Source: Gordonia sp. PDNC005 (GTDB lineage: Bacteria; Actinomycetota; Actinomycetes; Mycobacteriales; Mycobacteriaceae). Taken from it: DNA of 64,000 bases. Within the stretch, counting starts at the first letter, position 1. Each line of letters starts with the position of its first letter. The position numbers and the translations under genes are program-made. Under the pieces are notes generated by a model. That model did not search any database, had not been told where the DNA came from, and saw nothing but the letters and a program-made list of their open reading frames with translations. Below, piece by piece: positions 50,153-57,723 of the stretch. Where the stretch lies: assembly GCF_016919385.1 (NCBI RefSeq), contig NZ_CP070351.1:1-64000 (forward strand). Direction: 5' to 3'.

Positions 50153-51265
50153 GTGCCGCTCGCACAGAACAGTCGCGGTGTCCGTGGCCTCATCTACGTC
50201 GACGAGCTCGGCGTACCCCACACGATCCTGCTCGCTTACCTCGGCGACAAGGTCGTGTGGGACGGGCACATTAACGAGACGCTGCAAGTCCCGGCCCTGG
50301 CCGGGCAGTCAGTTTTCCCGACGCCTGTCGTGTCGGCGGATGCGCTTATCGTTGTTCCGCTGGTGGTTGGCGCTGCGGACTTCCCTGCACCTGACCTCGT
50401 ATCGGGTGGGGTGACGATCCGACCTGACGTGCTCATTGGCGATGCTGTGGCGTTCGCCCCGGTGCTGCACTCCGATCACACCCTCGATGTCACCCCTGCT
50501 GTGTCGATGGCCGAGATGCCCGTGCCGGAGGTGCGGGTCGTGTTCGGGGTGACGCCGGACAGCATGATCGCTACGTCGGTCATGCACGCACCTGTCGTGA
50601 CTGGTGATGCGTTGGTCGCGGCGCCGGTCTTGGTGGGTGTCGCGGAGATGTTCCCGCCGATCGTCGGGTCGTGGGCGATCGTAGATGCCCCGGTCATGGT
50701 CGCCTCGGCCACAGCTGCTCTGCCTACAGTGTCGGCGTCGGCTCGAGTCGATGCCGAGGTTGCATCGTCGACTGCGGCGGCGTTGGTTCCCTCGGTATCC
50801 GCCGGGTCTCGGGTCGATGCGGAAGTGTCGACCGCGACGGCTCAGGCTCCTGTCCCAACTGTGTCGGGTGGCGGATTCTCGCGGCAGAAGATGGTCAAGT
50901 CCGGCGACATCCAGGCCGACCAGAACCCCGTCACTGGCTGGGTGTCCGACGGTACGTATCCGGCGACGATCGCCAGCAACAAACTCGTGGTCGCCGGAGG
51001 TGGCCCCGCGACAGTGAACGCTGTCGTCGACGGTCGTTCGGCCAACGGCTGGGGCTACTCGACGTACGGCCGCCTGTACGTCAACGGTTCGCAGGTCGCG
51101 TCAGTTACGTGGGCCAACACCGCGGCCCGCGCGACGAAGACGGTGACGTGGTCAGGAACGGTTGCGGCTGGCGCGCTCATTCACATCGAGTGGACGAACA
51201 CCAGCAACATCGCGGGCGACCCGCTGTACGGCGGAACGAGCTACGTTGAGGTCGTCCCAACCTGA
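50153..51265 (+). CDS. Minor tail protein with Ala/Val/Pro repeats, candidate receptor-binding protein
   Basis: 370 aa from a GTG. The N-terminal 50 residues include RGLIYVDELGVPHTILLAYLGDKVVWDG. Residues 55-240 are short repeats rich in Ala, Val and Pro (such as SADALIVVPLVVGAADFPAP). The C-terminal 130 residues form a Gly/Thr-rich beta domain that could bind a surface ligand. It is the last tail gene before lysis. Confidence 0.65.
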   Translation: MPLAQNSRGVRGLIYVDELGVPHTILLAYLGDKVVWDGHINETLQVPALAGQSVFPTPVVSADALIVVPLVVGAADFPAPDLVSGGVTIRPDVLIGDAVAFAPVLHSDHTLDVTPAVSMAEMPVPEVRVVFGVTPDSMIATSVMHAPVVTGDALVAAPVLVGVAEMFPPIVGSWAIVDAPVMVASATAALPTVSASARVDAEVASSTAAALVPSVSAGSRVDAEVSTATAQAPVPTVSGGGFSRQKMVKSGDIQADQNPVTGWVSDGTYPATIASNKLVVAGGGPATVNAVVDGRSANGWGYSTYGRLYVNGSQVASVTWANTAARATKTVTWSGTVAAGALIHIEWTNTSNIAGDPLYGGTSYVEVVPT

Positions 51266-51272
51266 CCACCGG

Positions 51273-51278
51273 TAGCGT
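51273..51278 (+). promoter_or_regulatory. -10 hexamer before the 65-aa gene
   Basis: TAGCGT, 7 nt before the ATG at 51286, suggests leaderless transcription. Confidence 0.35.
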
Positions 51279-51285
51279 CTCACGC

Positions 51286-51483
51286 ATGATCGATGTCGAG
51301 CTCCACGGCGGACCTCACGACGGGCGACGCCACAACGCCGTCGCACTCGACGCCGTCCTCCGCGTGCCGACCGTCGAACGCAACGCCGACGAGTCGATGC
51401 CGGACGTGACATACGCCGCTTACCAGCACCTCGGTCGGTACGCGCGCGACGGCGTCCCCATCTTCGACCACACCCGCGAGTAA
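51286..51483 (+). CDS. Small conserved-type actinophage protein
   Basis: 65 aa. VELHGGPHDGRRH followed by beta strands and YAAYQHLGRYARDG is a recurrent small protein of actinophages with unknown role. A TAGCGT hexamer upstream hints at its own promoter. Confidence 0.65.
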   Translation: MIDVELHGGPHDGRRHNAVALDAVLRVPTVERNADESMPDVTYAAYQHLGRYARDGVPIFDHTRE

Positions 51484-51500
51484 CCTCGACACCAAGCTGA

Positions 51501-51519
51501 CTGGCGGTTGGGCCGAGCA
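51501..51519 (+). promoter_or_regulatory. Late leader motif, copy 6
   Basis: ctggcggttgggccgagca (one change from consensus), 23 nt before the endolysin ATG. TAACCT (51481-51486) is a possible -10, and an ACTC/GGAGT hairpin follows. Confidence 0.7.
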
Positions 51520-51542
51520 CTCTCATCGAGGAGTCGCACGGC

Positions 51543-53102
51543 ATGCGCTACCGCCCGATCTCGCCCACCATCCCCGTCACCTCCGGCTTCGGCCCGCGGT
51601 GGGGAACCCAGCACAACGGCATCGACTACGGCGCACCAGTCGGCACGCCGATTTACGCCGCCGCCGACGGCATCGTCATCGAGGGCAAGGACCGCACCGG
51701 CGTCCAGGGCTTCGGATCGTGGATCTGGATCGACTGCCAGCAGTCAGAGGGCGTCGACCTGATCTACGGTCACGTCCGCCACTCGGGCATCCTCGTCCGC
51801 GCTGGCGACCGTGTGAAGGCGGGGCAGCAGATCGGTGTGTCGGGCAACGAAGGCGACACGACCGGCCCTCATCTGCACTTCGAGGTGTGGTCACCGCCGG
51901 GCCGACAGGGTGGTCGGGCGATCGACCCGGCGCCGTGGCTCGCTGGCGCGGCCGACCCGACGAAGGCGAAGCCGTCGACTCCTCCCACATCTCCGGGAGG
52001 TTCCTTCATGGCTCCACCGTTCAAGTCCATCTCGATGCTCGGGTCGTCGCACCAGCCGCGCACCCGATCGCCGATCAACTTCCTTCTGCACACAGAGCAG
52101 GGCGGCGGCACCAACCCGCTGACCGATGCTGAGCGGCTGGCCCGCTACTGCAACAACACCGGCAACGGCGTCAGCTACCACTACGCACTGCGGGCCGGTC
52201 GCCTCGTCCAGATGGTGCCGCTCAACCGAGCGTCGTGGTCGGTGCTCGACGCCAACGCGTACACCGTCAACCTGTGCTTCGCCGGATCGTATGCAGAGTG
52301 GACCCGCGAGCAGTGGATCGAGAATTGCCGTGACGACATTCGCATCGCCGCGTACATCGCGGTCCGTGACTGCAAGGCGCTCGGTATCCCGCTCACCGTG
52401 ATCGCTCCGCCGTACCAGCGTGGATCTGGTATCAGCGATCACGCCTACGTCACCCGCGCACTCGGTATCGGAACGCACACCGACGTCGGTCGGTTCTTCC
52501 CGTGGGACCTGTTCGCGGTCGATGTCCGCGCCTTCGCCAACCCTGCGCCGGTGCCGAATCTCATCGACGCCGAAGCGTGGCGAGCACAGACGTGGATCGG
52601 CAAGCGCCTCGCCGCCGCTGGCACTGCGGGGGAGTCGATCATCCGGCAGGGCGGCAAGGAGATCGGCCGGTTCGTCGCCTACGAGCATGGACACATTTAC
52701 TGGCGGTCCGGTGCCGACACTGCAGTCGCGGTGCCTCACGCGGACCCGGCGATCCCCGGCTCAGGTCTGTTCGAGACGTGGGGTGCCGACTACGGGTACG
52801 AGCGTGGGTTCGGGTTCCCGAAGCTGGCACACGCGGTCGTCACCAACGGTGCGGTGCAGACGTTCGACGACGGGATGCTGTTCCGCAAGAACGGCAGCGC
52901 CCGGGGCTGGCGGGTGCACGGCCGGATCCTGGAGGCGTACGCCGCGTACCGCTATGAGCAGGGCCCGCTGGGCTGGCCGGTCGGCGACGAGCGCGCGGTC
53001 GCCGGGACCGATAACCGTGAGCAGCTGTTCGAGCATGGACGGTTGGTGTGGTCGCCGACTGGAGTCGTAGCGCTCCTTGACCAGGTGAAGGCGGTGGCCT
53101 GA
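51543..53102 (+). CDS. Three-module endolysin: M23 peptidase, amidase, LGFP repeats
   Basis: 519 aa. Residues 10-130 are an M23 zinc endopeptidase (His24 and Asp28 in HNGIDYG; His110 and His112 in HLHFEVW). A Pro/Ser/Thr linker follows. Residues 160-330 are an N-acetylmuramoyl-L-alanine amidase of the Amidase_2 type (His183 in LLHTEQGGG, His300 in SDHAYVT, late HTDVGRFFPWDLF). From 355 to the end are LGFP-like repeats (LGWPVGDER, FEHGRLVWSP), which bind the mycolata wall. The protein should cleave both stem peptides and the glycan-peptide bond. Confidence 0.92.
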   Translation: MRYRPISPTIPVTSGFGPRWGTQHNGIDYGAPVGTPIYAAADGIVIEGKDRTGVQGFGSWIWIDCQQSEGVDLIYGHVRHSGILVRAGDRVKAGQQIGVSGNEGDTTGPHLHFEVWSPPGRQGGRAIDPAPWLAGAADPTKAKPSTPPTSPGGSFMAPPFKSISMLGSSHQPRTRSPINFLLHTEQGGGTNPLTDAERLARYCNNTGNGVSYHYALRAGRLVQMVPLNRASWSVLDANAYTVNLCFAGSYAEWTREQWIENCRDDIRIAAYIAVRDCKALGIPLTVIAPPYQRGSGISDHAYVTRALGIGTHTDVGRFFPWDLFAVDVRAFANPAPVPNLIDAEAWRAQTWIGKRLAAAGTAGESIIRQGGKEIGRFVAYEHGHIYWRSGADTAVAVPHADPAIPGSGLFETWGADYGYERGFGFPKLAHAVVTNGAVQTFDDGMLFRKNGSARGWRVHGRILEAYAAYRYEQGPLGWPVGDERAVAGTDNREQLFEHGRLVWSPTGVVALLDQVKAVA

Positions 53103-53351
53103 ATGTGGACAGCAAGGTTCTGGCGGGACGCTGTCGAGCGTGCGGTCAAGACGGGCGCGCAGGCGCTGGTCGCGCTGTTCGTGACGGGTGCAACGATCCT
53201 GACGATCAACTGGGCCGACGCGCTCGCCGTGGCCGGAACGATGATGCTCGCGTCGCTGCTGACGTCGATCGTGTCCAGCGGCATCGGCAACCCGACCACA
53301 GCCGCCGCGCTCCCGGCGCCGCCGGGACGTCACCGAAAGTCCGGCGAGTGA
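53103..53351 (+). CDS. Holin, probable
   Basis: 82 aa. Two hydrophobic segments (QALVALFVTGATILTI and ALAVAGTMMLASLLTSIV) separated by a short polar turn and a basic C-terminus (PPGRHRKSGE) match small actinophage holins. It starts directly after the endolysin stop and overlaps the next gene by 4 bases. Confidence 0.75.
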   Translation: MWTARFWRDAVERAVKTGAQALVALFVTGATILTINWADALAVAGTMMLASLLTSIVSSGIGNPTTAAALPAPPGRHRKSGE

Positions 53352-53800
53352 TCCGCCGTGGCGACTGGGTGCCGCTGCTCCCGAAGTTGGCGCGTATCGC
53401 TGTCGTGTCGGCGGTCCCGGCCGAGCTCATCATCCGAGGCGCGGACTACGTCCTCCCCGGCGAGGGGAGCTCTCACCAACTGACGGTCGTCGAATCAGCG
53501 ATGCCACTGTGGGTATGGGGAACTCTGTGCCTGGGATTCGGGCTGACGCAGGCCGCCGGACTCCTCGGCCGGTGGCGGCGCGTGACCGCCGCCGCACTGT
53601 GGTTGGGCGGAGTCCTCTACGTCGCGCTCGCCGCCGGCCAGTGGTGGGCTGTCGCCGACGTCCCGTTCCTCGACGGTTTCCGAGGGCCGGGGATCGTATC
53701 GATCTTCTGCCTCGCGCAGCTCGGAATGGGTGCCGGGTACTCGCTGCAGCCGGACGAGCGTGACGTCCAAAAGGCTGTCGAGAACGGGGAGACCCCATGA
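53348..53800 (+). CDS. Membrane protein of the lysis cassette
   Basis: 150 aa from a GTG in a GTGA overlap. About four hydrophobic segments, including LWVWGTLCLGFGLTQAAGLL, AALWLGGVLYVALAAG and IVSIFCLAQLGMGAGY. It may be a second holin or holin regulator. No family recognised. Confidence 0.65.
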   Translation: MIRRGDWVPLLPKLARIAVVSAVPAELIIRGADYVLPGEGSSHQLTVVESAMPLWVWGTLCLGFGLTQAAGLLGRWRRVTAAALWLGGVLYVALAAGQWWAVADVPFLDGFRGPGIVSIFCLAQLGMGAGYSLQPDERDVQKAVENGETP

Positions 53801-54276
53801 GCGCCATTGTGTCCGCCCCGTCGATGAGCGGAATGGAGTCCGCCCCATGGTGGGTTGTCGCGATCTTCCTCGTCCTCGGCTTCGGTGTGCCGGCGGCAGG
53901 TACAGAGAAGGCGGCGACCCTGCCTGGCATCCTCGGGGCGGGTGGCCGGTGGTGGCAGGGCCGGAAGGCACGACGTCGAGCTGAGGCCGTCGAGGAAGCG
54001 CAGGCGGCAGCGGAACTGTCGGCGTCAGAGCGTGTGGCGGACAAGGAGATCAAGCGACTCGAAGCCGCGTACGGCCGTCTGGCGAAGGACTGTGAGGAGC
54101 GGGCTACGCAGACCGAGGCGCGCGTCGACGAACTTGAGCGACGGATCACGACGTCGGAGCGGCGGTTCTACATTCTGCTGGGCTACCACCGTCGGGTCGC
54201 GGACTCTCATCTGCAGCACGCGCCGGGGGTTCCTCTGCCTGATGTTCCACCAGAATTGGTGGAGTTCCTCGGCTAG
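53797..54276 (+). CDS. TM plus coiled-coil protein of the lysis cassette
   Basis: 159 aa. One membrane helix near residues 20-37 (VVAIFLVLGFGVPAAG) is followed by a long coiled coil (ADKEIKRLEAAYGRLAKDCEERATQTEARVDELERR, residues about 75-115). The topology resembles spanin-like or holin-associated proteins. It ends just before a terminator. Confidence 0.65.
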   Translation: MSAIVSAPSMSGMESAPWWVVAIFLVLGFGVPAAGTEKAATLPGILGAGGRWWQGRKARRRAEAVEEAQAAAELSASERVADKEIKRLEAAYGRLAKDCEERATQTEARVDELERRITTSERRFYILLGYHRRVADSHLQHAPGVPLPDVPPELVEFLG

Positions 54277-54281
54277 CAGTC

Positions 54282-54320
54282 AAGGGGGATATAGTGCATG
54301 GCATGCACTGTATCCCCCTT
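54282..54320. terminator. Terminator with two inverted operator-family half elements (site E)
   Basis: Two 18-bp arms, AAGGGGGATAYAGTGCAT, face each other across 3 nt with one mismatch, followed by TT. The structure can act as an intrinsic terminator after the lysis genes. Each arm also repeats the left part of sites A and C. Confidence 0.7.
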
Positions 54321-54331
54321 TTGGTAGCGGC

Positions 54332-55228
54332 ATGAGCCGCGCGTACGGATGGACCGCAGACGGCTCCGTCGACTCCGTCGAAGCCGATGAGCTCCGCGAC
54401 ATGGCCGAGTGGATCGTCGGCGGCGGCAGTGGTAAGTCACTCGTCGCCCGTCTCAACGCTGACGGCGTCCGGACCGTGTCGGGGAAACCTTGGTCGGCAC
54501 CGGTCATTAAACGCGCGTTGACCAACCCTCGGATCGCCGGCAAGCAGGTGACGAAGGACGGCGCGCTGGTCGACAACCCGAACGTCGAGCCGATCCTCGA
54601 CGAACGTCTGTGGAAGCGGGTGTGCGATCGCTACGCGGACCCGGACCGTCAGCAGTTCGTGTCGCGCCGCGCGAACTCGGAGCCGTGGCTCCTGTCGGGG
54701 ATGGTGCGGTGCGGGCACTGCGGTGGCCCGATGTACCCGCACTGGAACGGCAACTACAAGACAGTCAGCGCGCGGTGCGGGCAAGTCGTCATTCAGCAGA
54801 AGCCCATGCTCCGCGAGGTCGTCGAACAGGTCCTCGCTCGGGTGACGTCGCCGATGTGGCTGGACGCGCTCGCGGCCGCCGAAGACAACGGTGCCGATCA
54901 CTACCGCGCTGTGATCGACATGTCGGAGGAGCGGACTGCCGCGATCATGGTCGACTACGGTGCCGGGCGGATCGACAAGTCAGTGGCCGATAGTGCTGTC
55001 GCTGCGGCTGCGAAGGTGAAGGCGGAAGCCGAGCAGAAGATCGCCGAGATCGGTTTTGCTACTGGTCTGCCAGCCCGGCCGACCGCGGACGACGTGATCG
55101 CGTGGTGGGAAGCTGCGAGGGAGCGTGACCGCCGCGCACTGGTGCAGGTCGTCGTGGATTCGGTGACGGTCACCAAACCGGAGGACGCAGACTCGTTGCC
55201 CGACCGCGTGAGGATCACCTGGAAGTGA
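54332..55228 (+). CDS. Headless serine recombinase (Recombinase and zinc-ribbon domains only)
   Basis: 298 aa. Residues 1-90 match the Recombinase domain of large serine integrases (EADELRDMAEWIVGGGSGKSLVARLNADGV, GKPWSAPVIKRALTNPRIAGKQV). Next come a zinc-ribbon start (MVRCGHCGGPMYP, with a single later Cys) and a coiled coil. The resolvase catalytic domain with its nucleophilic Ser is absent, and no remnant is visible upstream, where a different gene and terminator lie. Without it the protein can bind DNA but not cut it. It may be a regulator, an integration accessory or a relic. Confidence 0.8.
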   Translation: MSRAYGWTADGSVDSVEADELRDMAEWIVGGGSGKSLVARLNADGVRTVSGKPWSAPVIKRALTNPRIAGKQVTKDGALVDNPNVEPILDERLWKRVCDRYADPDRQQFVSRRANSEPWLLSGMVRCGHCGGPMYPHWNGNYKTVSARCGQVVIQQKPMLREVVEQVLARVTSPMWLDALAAAEDNGADHYRAVIDMSEERTAAIMVDYGAGRIDKSVADSAVAAAAKVKAEAEQKIAEIGFATGLPARPTADDVIAWWEAARERDRRALVQVVVDSVTVTKPEDADSLPDRVRITWK

Positions 55229-55252
55229 ACGTGCTTCGTTTGGATTCGTGCC

Positions 55253-55276
55253 AATTCCTGGGATATTCCCGGGATC
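55253..55276. repeat. Candidate integrase arm-type sites, right arm
   Basis: TCCTGGGAT (55256-55264) and TCCCGGGAT (55267-55275), 11 bp apart, in a 24-bp direct repeat of 127-150. Confidence 0.6.
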
Positions 55277-55295
55277 GCGGGTGGAGATAATAAGC

Positions 55296-55328
55296 GACGC
55301 AGGTCAGAAATAGCTTCTGACCTGCGTC
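55296..55328. terminator. Perfect hairpin between prophage and tRNA-Thr
   Basis: GACGCAGGTCAGAA and TTCTGACCTGCGTC pair over 5 nt. It can end transcription from either side, the recombinase gene or the tRNA. Confidence 0.7.
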
Positions 55329-55335
55329 TTAGTTG

Positions 55336-55408
55336 AGCCGCCTGACGGAATCGAACCGTCGACCTAGTCATTACGAGTGACTCGCTCTACCGACTGAGCT
55401 AAGGCGGC
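55336..55408 (-). tRNA. tRNA-Thr (anticodon CGT)
   Basis: Reading the reverse strand from 55408, the 73-nt cloverleaf has a 7-bp acceptor stem (GCCGCCT/AGGCGGC), D stem GCTC/GAGC, anticodon stem AGTCA/TGACT with loop CTCGTAA (anticodon CGT), T stem GACGG/CCGTC with loop TTCGATT, and discriminator T. No CCA is encoded. It is the likely attB; its 3' half is apparently restored by the phage att core. Confidence 0.93.
55361..55369. other. attR core, edge shared with window start
   Basis: gacctagtc inside the tRNA (variable loop and anticodon stem, 3' side). The match to bases 1-9 stops at 55370, so the exchange region must lie at or left of here. The other edge of the core cannot be set from this window. 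Confidence 0.55.
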
Positions 55409-55476
55409 GTGCTGCCCATGACAGGCAGCGGAGACGATGCTACCGAGTCGATGGGCTCAGGAGCAAAACGGGGTCG

Positions 55477-56340
55477 TCACTCCTCGCTCGGCGACCGTCG
55501 TGCGGCCTCGATCTCGACAAGCGCCGCCGCGTCGTCGGAGGTCAGAGTGATGCCGAAGGTGCCGGCGAGGACATCGGGAACCTCGGGCGCCGGAACGCTG
55601 CGCGACGCAGAAGAACCGTCGGGACGGACAGTGGTCAGCGTGTCGCCGTCGAGAGCGTGGTGCTCGTCGGGGGTGAACCGCTGGATGAACGGTCGCGCGA
55701 CGAACGGCGATCGTGGTGAGGTCGACACGAAATGGTTGCCGACGCGGTAGTCGATCGGAGTCTGCGGTGCCAGCGTGAAGACGTGACGGTCGATCCATCT
55801 CTCGTCGTGCTGCCACAGCGTCCACCGGTCGGTGCTGAACAGGTCGCCGATCGGATCGGAGGAGAGCCGGAAACGCCAGCCGTCCTGATCGGTCTCGACC
55901 CCGTCGCGCAGTTCGATGGGGACGAGTGGGCCGCGACCGAACCCGACGTCGCACAGGTATCGAATGCCACTGACCTCGACGACGACGAGAGCGTGGGTGG
56001 CCGGCCGGCTCGACCAGTCTGCACCGAGCGAGACACGTCCGATGATCGGCGTGAAGACGAAGCCGATCCGCTCCAATGCGGCGGCGAACAGGACGAAGTG
56101 CTCGAAGCAATAGCCTCCACGCTCGGACCGGACCAGCTTGTGTTGGACCGATTGCAGGTCGAGCGGGATGCCACGCCCGAGGATGATCTCGAGGTTCTCG
56201 AACGGGATCGACGTCGTGTGAAGGCGGTGAAGGCGTTCGAGGGTACCGAGGGTCCGCGACGGTTCGCCGTCGAAACCGATGCGCCGCAGGTATCCGGGCA
56301 GATCGAGGTCGGTGCCGCTCCACAGTCCCATGCCTGCCAT
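55477..56340 (-). CDS. nat: Arylamine N-acetyltransferase
   Basis: 287 aa, standard length. The catalytic triad is visible: Cys in RGGYCFEHF near residue 77, His in ATHALVVVEV near 117, Asp in CDVGFGRGP near 130. It transfers acetyl from acetyl-CoA to arylamines and related compounds; in mycobacteria it is linked to cholesterol side-product metabolism and isoniazid acetylation. The start used is the distal Met at 56340; an ATG three codons later is equally possible. First host gene after the prophage. Confidence 0.93.
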   Translation of the reverse strand: MAGMGLWSGTDLDLPGYLRRIGFDGEPSRTLGTLERLHRLHTTSIPFENLEIILGRGIPLDLQSVQHKLVRSERGGYCFEHFVLFAAALERIGFVFTPIIGRVSLGADWSSRPATHALVVVEVSGIRYLCDVGFGRGPLVPIELRDGVETDQDGWRFRLSSDPIGDLFSTDRWTLWQHDERWIDRHVFTLAPQTPIDYRVGNHFVSTSPRSPFVARPFIQRFTPDEHHALDGDTLTTVRPDGSSASRSVPAPEVPDVLAGTFGITLTSDDAAALVEIEAARRSPSEE

Positions 56341-56373
56341 TGTGCCCGGCCGGGGCTGTGGAGCGCGAGGAGA

Positions 56374-57558
56374 TTACTTGGCGACGCCCTCGGCGCGAGC
56401 TGCGTCGGCGACGGCCTTGGCGACGGCGGGGGCCACCCGTGGATCGAGCGGGCTCGGGACGATGTGGTCGGCGGCGAGATCGTCGCCGACGACGCCGAAG
56501 ATCGCGTCTGCGGCGGCGAGCTTCATGCCCTCGGTGATGCGTCGTGCGTCGGCGTCGAGTGCGCCGGCGAACACGCCGGGGAAGGCGAGGACGTTGTTGA
56601 TCTGGTTCGGGAAGTCGCTGCGGCCGGTGGCGACGACGGCGGCGTGCTTCGCCGCGACGTCGGGGTGGATCTCTGGATCGGGATTCGACAGCGCGAAGAC
56701 GATCGCGTCGTCGTTCATCGATGCGATGAAGGCCTCGTCGATGAGCCCGGCCGAGACGCCGAGGAACATGTCCGCGCCATCCAGTGCCTCAGCGGCGCCA
56801 CCGGCGAGCCCACGTGGATTGCTCCACTCCGCGAGGTCCGTCTTGAATTCGTTGAGGTCGGCGCGGTGAGAGCCGACGATGCCCTTCGAGTCGAGAACCA
56901 CGATGTCGGGGACGCCGGCGGCGCGCAGGATGTTCGCGCATGCCACGCCCGCGGCGCCTGCACCCGAGATGACAACTTTCAAGGTTGTGATGTCCTTGGC
57001 GAGGTGCGTGAGTGCACCCTTCAGCGCTGCGAGGACCACGATCGCCGTGCCGTGCTGGTCGTCGTGCATCACCGGGCAGTCGAGTGCCTCGATGACACGG
57101 CGTTCGATCTCGAAGCATCGCGGCGCCGAGATGTCCTCGAGATTCACGGCGCCGAAGCTCGGCCGGAGGCGGATCAGCGTCTCGACGATCTCGTCGGGAT
57201 CGGTGGTGTCCAGGACGATCGGGATCGAATTGAGTCCCGCGAACGTGCGGAACAGTGCCGACTTGCCCTCCATCACCGGGAGCGAGGCACGCGGGCCGAT
57301 GTCGCCGAGCCCGAGCACGGCGGTGCCGTCGGAGACCACCGCGACCAGGCGTTTGGTCCACGTGTACTTGTCGACCAGCGCCGCGTCCGTTGCGATCGCG
57401 CGCGAGACCTGAGCGACGCCCGGCGTGTACGCGATTGAGAGCGCACGCTGAGTGTCGATCGGCGCACTGAGTTCGACGGACAGTTTCCCGCCCTCGTGGG
57501 CGCGGAAGATCTCGTCGTCGGTGATCGGCGTGGGCTGCCCGGGGGCGGTGTTTGTCAC
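56374..57558 (-). CDS. NAD(P)-dependent malic enzyme
   Basis: 394 aa, typical of the short bacterial form without a phosphotransacetylase domain. SIAYTPGVAQV near residue 40 gives the catalytic Tyr, KRLVAVVSDGTAVLGLGDIGPRASLPVMEGK the Lys region, NLEDISAPRCFEIE and PVMHDDQHGTA the metal site, and VISGAGAAGVA the nucleotide fold. It decarboxylates malate to pyruvate. GTG start after aggaga. Divergent from the GntR-family gene. Confidence 0.93.
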   Translation of the reverse strand: MTNTAPGQPTPITDDEIFRAHEGGKLSVELSAPIDTQRALSIAYTPGVAQVSRAIATDAALVDKYTWTKRLVAVVSDGTAVLGLGDIGPRASLPVMEGKSALFRTFAGLNSIPIVLDTTDPDEIVETLIRLRPSFGAVNLEDISAPRCFEIERRVIEALDCPVMHDDQHGTAIVVLAALKGALTHLAKDITTLKVVISGAGAAGVACANILRAAGVPDIVVLDSKGIVGSHRADLNEFKTDLAEWSNPRGLAGGAAEALDGADMFLGVSAGLIDEAFIASMNDDAIVFALSNPDPEIHPDVAAKHAAVVATGRSDFPNQINNVLAFPGVFAGALDADARRITEGMKLAAADAIFGVVGDDLAADHIVPSPLDPRVAPAVAKAVADAARAEGVAK

Positions 57559-57710
57559 GAACTTCTCCTAGACGTCCGGCCTCGACCGGGGGTGATTCGA
57601 CGAGTGATGTGGTCTACATCGCTGATGGTTGCGCTGATTCTGTCACCCGTGGCGGCGCGGTGCCCGGTCAGGTGGCCGGGTCGGGTCCCGCCATGACGGC
57701 CTGTCCCGGT

Positions 57711-57716
57711 TAGGAT
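57711..57716 (+). promoter_or_regulatory. -10 hexamer, leaderless GntR gene
   Basis: TAGGAT lies 7 nt before the GTG at 57724, with no ribosome site, so translation probably starts at the mRNA 5' end. Confidence 0.5.
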
Positions 57717-57723
57717 CTATCTT

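Larger units (their letters stand above)
1..55369. mobile_element. Temperate siphovirus prophage (left edge at or just before base 1)
   Basis: The segment holds a full temperate tailed-phage gene set in standard order: integrase and repressor, recombination and replication, terminase, head, connectors, tail, lysis. The right boundary is set by a tRNA-Thr gene and the left by a 9-base match to that tRNA. No broken structural gene is seen, so the element may be inducible (inference). The long non-contractile tail is inferred from the tape measure, tube and chaperone genes and the absence of sheath genes. Confidence 0.93.

Noticed and set aside
20600..55228. Many long antisense ORFs opposite late genes
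   Set aside because: They follow from G+C-rich codon structure, lack ribosome sites and have Arg/Ala/Pro/Ser-biased products.
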